NCBI RefSeq assembly: GCF_014217685.1
Contig: NZ_CP043653.1
Coordinates: 186,001-250,000, forward strand
Length of the DNA stretch: 64,000 nucleotides
Direction: 5' to 3'
From: Glaciihabitans sp. INWT7
Lineage (GTDB): Bacteria; Actinomycetota; Actinomycetes; Actinomycetales; Microbacteriaceae
Shown: positions 1 to 8,210 of the stretch, one piece after another
Numbering within the stretch: position 1 is the first letter of the stretch
Layout: every line of letters begins with the position of its first letter
Program-made: the position numbers and the translations under genes
Notes under the pieces: generated by a model
The model's database searches: none
The model's input: only the letters and a program-made list of their open reading frames with translations
What the model was told of the DNA's origin: nothing

Positions 1-1
1 C

Positions 2-211
2 GCGCTCGGGTTCGTGATCCTCGGCACGTGGCTGCTGGTCTCCCAGTTCGTCTGGTCGTACTCCGGCGCCTTCGGGTCCGACAATTCCGTCGAGAGGCGA
101 TTCAGCGGTGTGCTGTCGTACGTCTTCGCGGCCCCGCTGGTCACCGTCGGTCTGGGCTCCCTGGTCGGCTACGGATTCTGGCTCGCGGTGCGAAGACGCC
201 AGCGCCCATGA
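2..211 (+). CDS. Hypothetical membrane protein, C-terminal part (cut by the window edge)
   Basis: The reading frame is open from the first bases of the window, so the start lies upstream. The visible 69 residues hold two hydrophobic stretches, one around FVILGTWLLVSQF and one around SYVFAAPLVTVGLGSLVGYG, and end in a basic tail RRRQRP, as expected for a small inner-membrane protein. The stop codon overlaps the next start as ATGA, so the two genes are translationally coupled. I do not recognise the family and no catalytic residue can be named. Confidence 0.5.
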   Translation, partial: ALGFVILGTWLLVSQFVWSYSGAFGSDNSVERRFSGVLSYVFAAPLVTVGLGSLVGYGFWLAVRRRQRP

Positions 212-486
212 GAGCCGCGGAACGCGTGCTCATAGCGAGCGTCGGGATCCTTCTCGTGGGCGCAGTGGCACTCTGTTGGTACAACGCCAATTCTCCGCAG
301 AGCTTCAGCAACACCGGCTCCGAGGTGCCGTGGCCGCTGGTCTGGGCGCAGATCGCGTCATCGGCGGCGTCGATCTTCGCCCTCGTCGGCCTGGCCTCGG
401 CCGCCGGACTCCTCTTCCTGCGAGCAGTCCGATGGGCCGGAGCATCTCCCGGCGACGAAGACCCTACGCCGGAACCTTCACCGTGA
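208..486 (+). CDS. Small two-helix membrane protein
   Basis: This 92-residue protein starts at an ATG that overlaps the upstream stop (ATGA). Longer in-frame extensions to the left are shadows of the previous gene. Residues of about 7-25 and 50-72 form two transmembrane helices, with a short polar loop between and an acidic, proline-rich tail (DEDPTPEPSP). It probably pairs with the membrane protein encoded just upstream. Its 3' end overlaps the convergent lipid kinase gene by 23 bp. No family is recognised. Confidence 0.5.
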   Translation: MRAAERVLIASVGILLVGAVALCWYNANSPQSFSNTGSEVPWPLVWAQIASSAASIFALVGLASAAGLLFLRAVRWAGASPGDEDPTPEPSP

Positions 487-1444
487 GTGCTCCCGGGTCC
501 ACCCAGGCATGCACTGACTTCGCCTCGCCGAACTCATCGCCGTCGAGCTGGAACTCCTGAGGCTGCTCCACGATCATCCGCAGGTCTTTGCCGGTCGCGT
601 AGAGCACGTCTTTCACGTCCGTTGTCAGATCGATGATGGATCGGCCGAGTGCGCTCTTGCGCAGCACGCCGTTCTCCCAGGCGACCTTGTTCCACACCTT
701 CACCCAGCCGAACGGCCCGCTCGGCTTGAGCGCGGCGATGTCGAGCACGCCGTCGTCGGGCTTCGCATCCGGCATCAGCAGGATGCCTCCGGGCAGGGCC
801 CCGCAATTGCCGACGATGATCGTGTGAACGCTCGTCGTGCGCTCCGGCGCCCCGTCGATGCTGAAGCGCAACTTCACGGGCTTGAGATCGGGGAGCGCTC
901 GCACTCCGGCATCGATGTAGGCGAGCCATCCGACCGCCTTCTTGAGCTTGGGGTTGGTGAGGGCGATCATCTTCGCATCGAGGCCGAGTCCCGCCATCAC
1001 GAGGAAGGCATGCTCTTCCGAAGTGCCGTCGGCCCGTTTGATCTCGGCGATCCCGAGGTCGATGGGGCGGTCGATCCCGGTGAATGCGGCCCCGATCGAT
1101 GCAACCTGGTCGGTGAGGGTGAGCTCGAGGTTGCGGGCGAGCAAGTTGCCTGTGCCCGAGGGGATGAGAGCGATCGGCACGCCGGAATCACGCAGGGCCT
1201 CGGCCACCGCGCGGACGGTGCCGTCCCCACCGGCCGCGAGCACGACGGCGGCGCCCTGCTCGAGCGCCGTCTTGGTCACGCTCTGCCCGGCATCCTCCAC
1301 CGACGTGGGATGCCACTGGGTCGTTCCCCAGCCCGCAGCGGCCTCGGCCTCGGCGACGTGTGCTTCGAGCTTCGCCAGGTCTACCTTGATCGGGTTGTAG
1401 ATGACGGCGGCATGGCGGTCTTCGGGCTGCGGGGCGGCGGTCAC
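464..1444 (-). CDS. Diacylglycerol kinase-like lipid kinase
   Basis: The 326-residue protein belongs to the DAGK/sphingosine kinase/YegS catalytic family, which phosphorylates a lipid hydroxyl with ATP. The nucleotide-binding GGDGT motif is at residues 72-76 and PSGTGN follows at about 95-100, as in the family. A Pro-rich linker separates this lobe from a beta-rich C-terminal lobe ending in VKVPA. Length is normal. The start is GTG. Only 38 bp separate it from divergent serS, so the promoters must overlap. The lipid substrate cannot be told from sequence; diacylglycerol or a phosphatidylinositol-mannoside precursor are possibilities. Confidence 0.85.
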   Translation of the reverse strand: MTAAPQPEDRHAAVIYNPIKVDLAKLEAHVAEAEAAAGWGTTQWHPTSVEDAGQSVTKTALEQGAAVVLAAGGDGTVRAVAEALRDSGVPIALIPSGTGNLLARNLELTLTDQVASIGAAFTGIDRPIDLGIAEIKRADGTSEEHAFLVMAGLGLDAKMIALTNPKLKKAVGWLAYIDAGVRALPDLKPVKLRFSIDGAPERTTSVHTIIVGNCGALPGGILLMPDAKPDDGVLDIAALKPSGPFGWVKVWNKVAWENGVLRKSALGRSIIDLTTDVKDVLYATGKDLRMIVEQPQEFQLDGDEFGEAKSVHAWVDPGALTVKVPA

Positions 1445-1482
1445 GTGCTCTACGGTACGGCATTGCTCAATAGACTGGGGGC

Positions 1483-2748
1483 GTGATTGATCCGCAGCTT
1501 CTCCGTGACAATCCCGAGGTTTTCAAGGCATCGCAGCGGGCGCGAGGTGAGTCCGGCGGGCTCGTCGACGTGGCCGTGGACGCCGACGTGAAGCGACGGT
1601 CCGCCATCTCCGAGTCGGAGAGCCTCCGGGCGACTCAGAAGACCCTGGGCAAGCAAGTGGCCCAGGCGACCGGTGAGGAGAAGACCCGTCTTCTCGGCGA
1701 GGCCCAGGGCTTGGCCGCCCGCGTAAAGGAACTCGCCCAGGTCGCCGCGGATGCCGAGGCGGAATTCACCCGCTCGGTGCGCGGTATCGCCAACCCCATC
1801 ATCGACGGCGTACCGGCCGGCGGCGAAGAGAATTTCGTCACCCTTCGGGAGGTCGGCGACAAGCCGGTGTTCGACTTCGAGCCGCGGGATCACCTCGAGC
1901 TCGGTGAGAAGCTCCGAGCCATCGACATGACCCGGGGTGCAAAGGTCTCGGGCAGCCGCTTCTACTTCCTGCGCGGCATCGGCGCGCGCCTCGAGATCGC
2001 GCTGATGAACCTCGCCCTCGACAAGGCACTGTCCGAGGGCTTCGAGCCGCTCATCACGCCGACTCTGGTGCGGCCGGAGATCATGGACGGCACCGGATTC
2101 CTCGGCGCCCACTCCGACGAGATCTACTACCTGCCCGCCGACGACCTCTATCTCACCGGCACCAGCGAGGTGGCGCTCGCCGGATTCCACTCCGACGAGA
2201 TCCTCGACCTCTCGGCCGGCCCCGCCCGCTACGCCGGCTGGTCCACCTGCTATCGCCGCGAGGCCGGGTCCGGCGGGCGCGATACCCGCGGCATCCTGCG
2301 GGTGCACCAGTTCAACAAGCTCGAGATGTTCAGTTATGTGTTGCCCGAGAACGCCGAGGCCGAGCACGACAAGCTCGTCTCGTTCCAGGAGTCGATGCTG
2401 CAGGCGTGCGGCCTCAGCTATCGCGTGATCGACGTCGCAGCCGGGGATCTCGGATCCAGCGCCGCCCGCAAGTTCGACATCGAAGCCTGGGTGCCGACGC
2501 AGGGCGAATACCGCGAGCTCACGTCCACGAGCAACTGCACCACCTTCCAGGCGCGGCGCCTCGACATCCGTTACCGCCTCGAATCGGGCAAGACCACGCC
2601 CGTCGCCACACTGAACGGCACGCTGGCCACCACACGCTGGCTCGTCGCCATTCTCGAGACCCACCAGCAGGAGGATGGCTCGGTGCGCGTGCCGCCCGCC
2701 CTGCAGCCGTACCTCGGCGGCCTCGAAGTGATGGAGCCGGTCGCGTGA
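1483..2748 (+). CDS. serS: Serine-tRNA ligase
   Basis: Cytoplasmic class II synthetase charging tRNA-Ser with serine. The 421 residues begin [12 protein letters not shown], with an Ala/Glu/Lys-rich N-terminal coiled-coil arm at roughly residues 30-100 that grips the long variable arm of tRNA-Ser. The catalytic core follows: [10 protein letters not shown], the motif 2 region [10 protein letters not shown] and motif 3 [12 protein letters not shown] near the C-terminus. Length and order match bacterial SerRS. The start is GTG preceded by a G-rich ribosome-binding site. The stop overlaps the next start as GTGA, so the HAD hydrolase gene is in the same operon. A tRNA-Ser gene lies about 1 kb downstream. 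Confidence 0.97.
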   Translation: MIDPQLLRDNPEVFKASQRARGESGGLVDVAVDADVKRRSAISESESLRATQKTLGKQVAQATGEEKTRLLGEAQGLAARVKELAQVAADAEAEFTRSVRGIANPIIDGVPAGGEENFVTLREVGDKPVFDFEPRDHLELGEKLRAIDMTRGAKVSGSRFYFLRGIGARLEIALMNLALDKALSEGFEPLITPTLVRPEIMDGTGFLGAHSDEIYYLPADDLYLTGTSEVALAGFHSDEILDLSAGPARYAGWSTCYRREAGSGGRDTRGILRVHQFNKLEMFSYVLPENAEAEHDKLVSFQESMLQACGLSYRVIDVAAGDLGSSAARKFDIEAWVPTQGEYRELTSTSNCTTFQARRLDIRYRLESGKTTPVATLNGTLATTRWLVAILETHQQEDGSVRVPPALQPYLGGLEVMEPVA

Positions 2749-3545
2749 CAGATTCCTGGTTGGTCGCGCTCGATATCGACGGCACCCTGATGCGCGAGGA
2801 CGGTGTCGTCTCTGAGGATGTCATCGCCGAGGTTCAGCGCGTGCGCGATGCGGGCCACGAGGTGATGCTCGCCACCGGGCGATCGGTGTCGATGACCCTT
2901 CCGGTGCTGGAGAAGTTCCAGCTGACCCCCCGCTACGTGGTCTGCTCCAACGGCGCGATCACCCTCGGGCGCGATGCCGATGCGCCAAGCGGCTATTCGC
3001 GCATCGCCGTCGACGCGTTCGATCCGACCGAGGTGCTCGCCACCATCCGCGAGAGTCTCAGCGGTGCGAGCTATGCGGTGGAAGACGAAGAGGGCTTCTA
3101 CCGCTACACCGGCTCCTTCCCGGACTCGACCCTCGGAGCCACGAGCGAGCAGGTGCCGTTCGAGCAGCTCGGCGCACACCTGGCGACGCGCGTCGTCGTC
3201 ATCTCTCCCGAGCACCAGATCGAGGATTTCCTCTCCATCGTGGAGAAGATGGGGCTGCACAAGGTCACCTACAACGTGGGCTGGACGGCCTGGCTCGACA
3301 TCGCTCCGGATGGCGTCAACAAGGCGACCGCCCTCGAGCGGGTGCGCGAGTGGCTCGACATCCCGCGCTCGCGAGTGATCGCGGTGGGCGATGGGCGCAA
3401 CGACATCGACATGCTGCGCTGGGCATCCGGAGAGGGCCGCGGGGTCGCGATGGGCCAGGCTCCGGATGAGGTGCTCGCCGTCGCGAATGAGGTCACGCTC
3501 TCGGATCTCGACGACGGCATCGCGGAGCTGTTCCGCACGTTCTGA
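2745..3545 (+). CDS. HAD superfamily phosphatase, Cof type
   Basis: A soluble 266-residue HAD-IIB hydrolase. The nucleophile motif LDIDGTL occurs at residues 9-15, with the two catalytic aspartates D10 and D12. A threonine motif (ATGRS) follows and the metal-binding [10 protein letters not shown] motif is near the C-terminus, with a mobile C2 cap between. Such enzymes dephosphorylate sugar phosphates or flavin and pyridoxal phosphates; the substrate cannot be read here. I chose the GTG that overlaps the serS stop; the frame continues further upstream inside serS, but that part is out-of-frame serS sequence. Pairing with serS is common in actinobacteria and probably reflects cotranscription only. 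Confidence 0.9.
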   Translation: MTDSWLVALDIDGTLMREDGVVSEDVIAEVQRVRDAGHEVMLATGRSVSMTLPVLEKFQLTPRYVVCSNGAITLGRDADAPSGYSRIAVDAFDPTEVLATIRESLSGASYAVEDEEGFYRYTGSFPDSTLGATSEQVPFEQLGAHLATRVVVISPEHQIEDFLSIVEKMGLHKVTYNVGWTAWLDIAPDGVNKATALERVREWLDIPRSRVIAVGDGRNDIDMLRWASGEGRGVAMGQAPDEVLAVANEVTLSDLDDGIAELFRTF

Positions 3546-3602
3546 ATGGGTGCCCCGGTGTGGGCGCGCGGGCGCATTCTTCCTTAGGCGCCCGCTCGTA
3601 AA

Positions 3603-3658
3603 CGAGTCGGGAGTAGATGCGACCTGGAGTCTCAAAACCCGCATCGTCTCCCGAGTCG
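3603..3658. terminator. Long imperfect inverted repeat after serS-HAD operon
   Basis: Two 19-base arms, 3603-3621 and 3640-3658, pair at 16 of 19 positions around an 18-base loop. It lies 60 bp beyond the HAD stop and 90 bp before tRNA-Ser. There is no T-run, so a factor-dependent or weak terminator, or a processing hairpin, are all possible. Confidence 0.35.
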
Positions 3659-3750
3659 AATGGATACCGGATGCCGTGCTGAGCCGCGTCGTGCTGAACC
3701 GCGCCGAGCCGCGGCGGTCGGCCTGTCGGCTAAGCTCGATCCGTACTTCA

Positions 3751-3835
3751 GGAGGGCTGTCCGAGCGGCCGATGGAGCCAGTCTTGAAAACTGGTGGGCA
3801 GAAATGTCTCTAGGGTTCGAATCCCTAGCCCTCCG
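3751..3835 (+). tRNA. tRNA-Ser (UGA anticodon)
   Basis: An 85-nt class II tRNA with a long variable arm. The acceptor arms GGAGGGC (3751-3757) and GCCCTCC (3828-3834) pair fully and G3835 is the discriminator base. The anticodon stem CCAGT/ACTGG encloses loop CTTGAAA, with anticodon TGA at 3785-3787. The T-arm carries GGTTCGAATCC. CCA is not encoded. It reads UCA and, by wobble, other UCN serine codons. Confidence 0.97.
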
Positions 3836-3895
3836 CAGACCCCGAGCAAGCGCTCCTTCGACCTCGACCGAAGCGACCGGCCCCGACCGAAGCGA

Positions 3896-4432
3896 CTACA
3901 GCGGATCCGGCGGCACCGGGGGGTCCACGAAGTCGCCGGCCTGACGCCGGAAGCGCGCGAGGATACGGATGAGCTCGGAGAGGTCCTGCCCCGACATCCC
4001 CGGCTGTTCGAAGACCGTGGAGTTGAGGGCGGGGGTCGCCCCCGCGACGACCTCGCGCCCGGCCGGCGTGATCGTGACAATGGTGGCACGGCCGTCGGTC
4101 GGATGAGCGGATCGGGTCACCAGGCCGTCGCGCTCGAGCCGGTCGACGGTGTTCGTGACGCTGGTCGGATGCACCTGCAGCCGCGCGCCGGCGCTGGCCA
4201 TGGGCAGCTGGCCGTCTTTGGTGAAGCTGAGCAGTGTGAGCATCTCGAAGCGGGCGAATGAGAGCCCGAACGGCTTCAGAGTGCCCTCCACCCGACCGAG
4301 CATCAGTTGCTGGGCGCGCATCAGGGAAGTCACGGCCGCCATGCCGTCAGCGGCTCCGGCCCAGCCGTGGCTCAGCCACTGGCGTTTCGCCTCGGCGATG
4401 GGATCGCTGGAGAGGGGGGTCGAACCTGGCAT
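3896..4432 (-). CDS. MarR family transcriptional regulator
   Basis: A 178-residue MarR-type winged-helix repressor. The central region LSFARFEMLTLLSFTKDGQLPMA leads into the recognition helix HPTSVTNTVDRLERDGLV, followed by the wing TDGRATIVTITPAG; the flanking helices form the dimer interface. It diverges from etfB, and a perfect ACTAG/CTAGT dyad lies in between, so autoregulation and control of the etf operon are likely but inferred. Typical ligands of this family are small aromatic or phenolic molecules; the ligand here is unknown. Confidence 0.88.
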   Translation of the reverse strand: MPGSTPLSSDPIAEAKRQWLSHGWAGAADGMAAVTSLMRAQQLMLGRVEGTLKPFGLSFARFEMLTLLSFTKDGQLPMASAGARLQVHPTSVTNTVDRLERDGLVTRSAHPTDGRATIVTITPAGREVVAGATPALNSTVFEQPGMSGQDLSELIRILARFRRQAGDFVDPPVPPDPL

Positions 4433-4482
4433 CGCTGGATCCTCCCGTCCGTGCTATCCGCAGGGTATCGGGATCTAAACTA

Positions 4483-4495
4483 CTAGGAACTAGTT
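4483..4495. promoter_or_regulatory. Candidate MarR operator between marR and etfB
   Basis: ACTAGGAACTAGT forms a perfect 5+5 dyad with a 3-base centre, about 50 bp upstream of the marR start and 84 bp before etfB. It lies in an AT-richer patch where the divergent promoters should be. MarR dimers bind dyads of this kind, but binding here is inferred. Confidence 0.4.
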
Positions 4496-4578
4496 GTATA
4501 TGGTCGGAGGTGCAACCACATCGCACCGGGGGTATCGGCCACGTAAGATCGCTTCGTATTCGAGGAATGGGCCAATCA

Positions 4579-5349
4579 ATGAAGATCATCGTGCTGGTGA
4601 AGCAGGTGCCCGATACCTGGGGCGAGCGAAAGCTCGACACCTCGACGGGTCAATTGGATCGCTCGGCGAGTGACGCCGTCATCGACGAGATCGACGAGCG
4701 CGCGCTCGAAGTCGCCCTCCAGTACAAGGACTCTCACGACGCCGAGGTCATCGCGCTCTCGATGGGCCCCTCGACCGTCACCGAGATCCTTCGCAAGTCC
4801 TTGGCGATGGGGGCGGATGCCGCTCTTCACGTGAAAGACGAAGCCCTGTCCGGTTCCGACCTGTCTCGCACGGCCGCGGTGCTCGCTGCCGCCATCACCA
4901 AGAGCGGCTTCGACCTCGTGATCGCTGGAAACGAAGCGACGGATGGCCGGGGCGGCGTCATCCCGGCCATGATCGCCGAGCACCTCCGGTTGCCGAGCAT
5001 GACCTATCTCGACTCGGTGGAATTCGCGGCGGACGGTATCAGCGGAGTGCGGGGCGATGAGCACGGCACCGTGGCCGTGCATGCCTCGCTGCCCGCGGTG
5101 ATCTCGGTCACCGAGGCATCCGCAGAGGCGCGCTTTCCCAACTTCAAGGGCATCATGAAGGCGAAGAAGAAGCCGCTGGATGTCTGGACTCTCGCCGATC
5201 TCGGGCTCGACTCCTCCGGAGTCGCGCCGAGCACCGAAGTCACCAGCACGACCGAGCGCCCGGCGCGCACCGCCGGAAAGAAGATCGTCGATGAGGGGAA
5301 CGCCGGCAACGAGCTCGCAGAGTTCCTCGCCGCCGGACGCCTGATCTGA
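4579..5349 (+). CDS. etfB: Electron transfer flavoprotein, beta subunit
   Basis: The 256-residue beta subunit of the soluble ETF heterodimer, which accepts electrons from acyl-CoA and similar dehydrogenases and binds AMP. Family signatures include MKIIVLVKQVPDT at the N-terminus, DEIDERALEVAL, the conserved LRKSLAMGAD helix and the GNEATDG(R)GGVIPAMIAE segment. I chose the ATG giving MKIIVL, since a GAGGA ribosome-binding site lies 12 bases upstream; another ATG four codons earlier (MGQS) sits too close to that site. etfA follows 14 bp later and a cytochrome-b-like gene after that, so this is one operon. Confidence 0.95.
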   Translation: MKIIVLVKQVPDTWGERKLDTSTGQLDRSASDAVIDEIDERALEVALQYKDSHDAEVIALSMGPSTVTEILRKSLAMGADAALHVKDEALSGSDLSRTAAVLAAAITKSGFDLVIAGNEATDGRGGVIPAMIAEHLRLPSMTYLDSVEFAADGISGVRGDEHGTVAVHASLPAVISVTEASAEARFPNFKGIMKAKKKPLDVWTLADLGLDSSGVAPSTEVTSTTERPARTAGKKIVDEGNAGNELAEFLAAGRLI

Positions 5350-5363
5350 GCCGGGGAATCACC

Positions 5364-6338
5364 ATGTCACTTGCACTCGCCTTCATCGAGACCTCCGCCA
5401 GCGGCGAGATCCGCAACACCGCAGCGATGCTGATCGCCGCCGCCGCCAAACTCGGCACGCCCGTCGCGGTGGTCGTCGCGGCTCCCGGCGACGGGGCTGC
5501 GATGTCCTCGCAGCTCGGCGCGCTGGGTGCGGCCCAGGTCTATGTTGCGGAGACCGACCAGGTCGGCAGCCTGCTCATCGCCCCACACATTGCCGCGCTA
5601 GAAGCGGCGGCTGCAGCGCTTCAGCCGTCGGCGATCGTGCTCGCCCACTCGATCGACGGTCGAGAGATCGCCGGACGGCTCGCCGTGCGCCTTGCGACGG
5701 GCCTGCTGGTGGATGTCGTCGACGTGCGCGCCGACGGCGACGCCGTCATCGCCACCCATTCCGTGTTCGGCGGGGCGTACACCGTCGAGGCCACGGTGCC
5801 CGGAGGGGGACCCGCGATCGTCACCGTGCGCCAGGGCGCTATCGATGCTCGTGCCGAAGCCGCTTCCCCTGCCCTCACGACGCAAGCGATCACCGTCGAC
5901 GCCGAACCGGCCGCTGTGATCGACGCGGTGCACGCCGTCGTCGTCGCAACGGACCGTCCCGAGCTGAGAGGCGCGACCCGCGTGGTCTCCGGGGGTCGGG
6001 GACTCGGTTCGCAGGCCAACTTCGTGCTGGTGGAGCAACTCGCCGACGCACTCGGCGCCGCGGTCGGTGCATCCCGGGCGGCAGTCGACGCGGGCTACGT
6101 GCCGCAGACCAGCCAGGTCGGCCAGACCGGCATCACCGTTTCGCCCCAGCTCTATGTCGCGTTGGGAATCTCCGGGGCGATCCAGCACCGGGCGGGGATG
6201 CAGACCGCCAAGACGATCGTGGCCATCAACAAGGATGCCGACGCGCCGATCTTCGATATCGCAGACTTCGGTATCGTCGGCGACGTGTTCACCGTGGTGC
6301 CGCAGCTCATCGACGCCCTCGGCAAACGCGCAGAGTGA
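5364..6338 (+). CDS. etfA: Electron transfer flavoprotein, alpha subunit
   Basis: The 324-residue alpha subunit carrying the redox FAD. The N-terminal domain resembles EtfB; the C-terminal FAD domain begins near VVSGGRGLGS and shows the family motifs GYVPQTSQVGQTG, LYVALGISGAIQH and IVAINKDADAPIF. Length is normal. With EtfB it would carry electrons from beta-oxidation and amino-acid dehydrogenases. The stop (TGA) overlaps the following ATG by one base, coupling it to the membrane cytochrome gene. No ETF:quinone oxidoreductase gene is visible in the window. Confidence 0.96.
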   Translation: MSLALAFIETSASGEIRNTAAMLIAAAAKLGTPVAVVVAAPGDGAAMSSQLGALGAAQVYVAETDQVGSLLIAPHIAALEAAAAALQPSAIVLAHSIDGREIAGRLAVRLATGLLVDVVDVRADGDAVIATHSVFGGAYTVEATVPGGGPAIVTVRQGAIDARAEAASPALTTQAITVDAEPAAVIDAVHAVVVATDRPELRGATRVVSGGRGLGSQANFVLVEQLADALGAAVGASRAAVDAGYVPQTSQVGQTGITVSPQLYVALGISGAIQHRAGMQTAKTIVAINKDADAPIFDIADFGIVGDVFTVVPQLIDALGKRAE

Positions 6339-7270
6339 TGGCACTCGCAGAGACGATGTCCGGCTTTCGCGAGAGCCGGTGGTTCAAACTGGTCTGGATC
6401 GTGCCCGTCGTGCTCGTCGGGCTCTTCCTGCTCGTGCTCGCCGCCCGGGGCATCCGTGCCTCGGATGGTGGCCAGTCGTTCCTCAGGTCGTTTCCGGGTG
6501 CCTCGCAATTGCCGTCTTTCGCCCCGGTCGGATTCCCCGCCTGGCTGGCCTGGCAGCACGGGCTCAATGCTTTCTTTTTGCTGTTCATCATCCGCAGCGG
6601 CTGGCTCGTGCGCACGACGAAACGACCGGATGCCTATTGGACCCGCAATAACTCCGGCCTGATCAAGACCCCGGGACAGCCGGTGCGCATCAGCCTCAAC
6701 CTGTGGATGCACATCTCGATCGACACGCTGTGGCTCATCAACGGCGCGTTGTTCTACGTGCTCATCTTCTCCACTGGGCAGTGGACCCGCATCATCCCCA
6801 CCCGCTGGGACGTCTTCCCCAACGCCATCTCCGCAGGCCTCCAGTACGCCTCCCTCAACTGGCCGGCCGAGAACGGCTGGGTGAACTACAACGCGCTGCA
6901 GGTGCTCAGCTACTTCCTGGTCGTCTTCATCGCCGCACCGCTCGCCCTGGTGACGGGCATCCGCATGTCACCGGGACTCGCCGCCCGCTTCAAGCCGATC
7001 GACCGGGTCTTTCCGCTCCCGGTCGCGCGCGCGATCCACTTTCCGGTGATGGTGTTCTTCGTGGCCTTCATCGTCGTGCACGTGACTCTCGTGCTCGCCA
7101 CTGGCGCGATCAACAATCTCAATCACATGTACGCGGTCAACAACGGCTACAGCTGGGCCGGATTCTGGATCTTCGCCGCGTCGATCGTGCTGATGGTGGC
7201 CGCGTGGATTGGCGCGAAACCGATAGTGCTGCGCTCGATCGCGGGCAACTTCGGACGCGTGGGTCGCTAG
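6338..7270 (+). CDS. Cytochrome b/b6-domain membrane protein
   Basis: A 310-residue integral membrane protein with about five or six hydrophobic helices. Four histidines lie in or next to helices: WQHGLNAFF, WMHISIDTL, AIHFPVMVF and VVHVTLVL. Their placement is that of di-heme cytochrome b561-like or b-type membrane subunits, which pass electrons between a soluble partner and the quinone pool. The start is an ATG overlapping the etfA stop; a GTG one codon earlier is equally possible. Coupling to etfBA suggests that it takes electrons from, or delivers them to, ETF. The heme ligands are inferred from position only. Confidence 0.75.
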   Translation: MALAETMSGFRESRWFKLVWIVPVVLVGLFLLVLAARGIRASDGGQSFLRSFPGASQLPSFAPVGFPAWLAWQHGLNAFFLLFIIRSGWLVRTTKRPDAYWTRNNSGLIKTPGQPVRISLNLWMHISIDTLWLINGALFYVLIFSTGQWTRIIPTRWDVFPNAISAGLQYASLNWPAENGWVNYNALQVLSYFLVVFIAAPLALVTGIRMSPGLAARFKPIDRVFPLPVARAIHFPVMVFFVAFIVVHVTLVLATGAINNLNHMYAVNNGYSWAGFWIFAASIVLMVAAWIGAKPIVLRSIAGNFGRVGR

Positions 7271-7296
7271 AACTGCCAGCCCGCTAGAACTGCCAG
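7265..7296. repeat. 15-bp direct repeat at the 3' ends of cytochrome b and menB
   Basis: CGCTAGAACTGCCAG occurs twice, at 7265-7279 and 7282-7296, with two bases between. The right copy encodes the last codons and stop of menB on the minus strand (..WQF stop). The left copy supplies the TAG stop of the cytochrome gene. A small tandem duplication of the menB end is the simplest reading. Confidence 0.8.
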
Positions 7297-8171
7297 GGGT
7301 ACGGCGACCAGTCGGGGTCGCGCTTCTCGAGGAAGGCGTCCCTGCCCTCCACCGCCTCGTCTGTGCCATAGGCGAGACGTGTGGCTTCGCCGACGAGCAC
7401 CTGCTGGCCGGCGAGCCCATCGTCGACCGCGTTGAACGAGAACTTGAGCATGCGGATGGACGTGGGCGACTTGCCGAGGATGGTTCGCGCCCACTCCACG
7501 GCGGTGGTCTCGAGCTCGGCGTGCGGCACGACGGCGTTGATCGCCCCCATGTCGTAGGCGCGCTGGGCGGAATACTCCTGGCCGAGGAAGAAGATCTCCC
7601 GCGCGAACTTCTGCCCGACCTGCCGGGCGAGGTAGGCGCTGCCGTAGCCTCCGTCGAACGACCCGACGTCGGCATCCGTCTGCTTGAAGCGGCCGTGCTC
7701 GGCGCTCGCGATCGTGAGGTCGCAGACGACGTGGAGCGAGTGCCCGCCGCCGGCAGCCCAGCCCGGAACCACCGCGATCACGACTTTGGGCATCGTGCGG
7801 ATGAGGCGCTGCACCTCGAGGATGTGGAGGCGGCCGGTGGATGCGCTGCCGTCCGCATACTGGTAGCCGTCCCGACCGCGGATGCGCTGGTCGCCGCCGG
7901 AGCAGAATGCCCAGCCGCCGTCTTTGTGGCTCGGACCATTGCCGGTGAGGAGAACGACACCGACGCCCGTGTTCTGCCTGGCGTGGTCGAGTGCGCGATA
8001 GAGCTCATCCACAGTCTGCGGCCGGAAGGCGTTGCGCACCTCGGGTCGGTTGAACGCGATGCGCGCGACCTGGCCCTCGGCGTCGAGATGGTAGGTGATG
8101 TCGGTGAGTTCGCCGAAGCCGTCGACCTCGCGCCAGACGGTGGGATCGAACAATTCGGAGACGAAAGCCAT
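7284..8171 (-). CDS. menB: 1,4-dihydroxy-2-naphthoyl-CoA synthase
   Basis: A crotonase-fold enzyme that cyclises o-succinylbenzoyl-CoA in menaquinone biosynthesis. The 295 residues carry the MenB signatures GWAFCSGGDQRIRGRDGY (oxyanion hole region), GWAAGGGHSLHVVCDLT, DADVGSFDGGYGSAYLARQVG with the active-site aspartate, and the C-terminal SPYPWQF. The match to MenB rather than to ordinary enoyl-CoA hydratases is clear. No other men gene is in the window. It is convergent to the etf-cytochrome operon, which would use the menaquinone pool. Confidence 0.97.
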   Translation of the reverse strand: MAFVSELFDPTVWREVDGFGELTDITYHLDAEGQVARIAFNRPEVRNAFRPQTVDELYRALDHARQNTGVGVVLLTGNGPSHKDGGWAFCSGGDQRIRGRDGYQYADGSASTGRLHILEVQRLIRTMPKVVIAVVPGWAAGGGHSLHVVCDLTIASAEHGRFKQTDADVGSFDGGYGSAYLARQVGQKFAREIFFLGQEYSAQRAYDMGAINAVVPHAELETTAVEWARTILGKSPTSIRMLKFSFNAVDDGLAGQQVLVGEATRLAYGTDEAVEGRDAFLEKRDPDWSPYPWQF

Positions 8172-8210
8172 ATCCCCACAATAACCAGAACCGCTGGGCC
8201 GGGGCCCAGG

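Noticed and set aside
1450-2664. 404-codon minus-strand frame
   Set aside because: It is antisense to serS.
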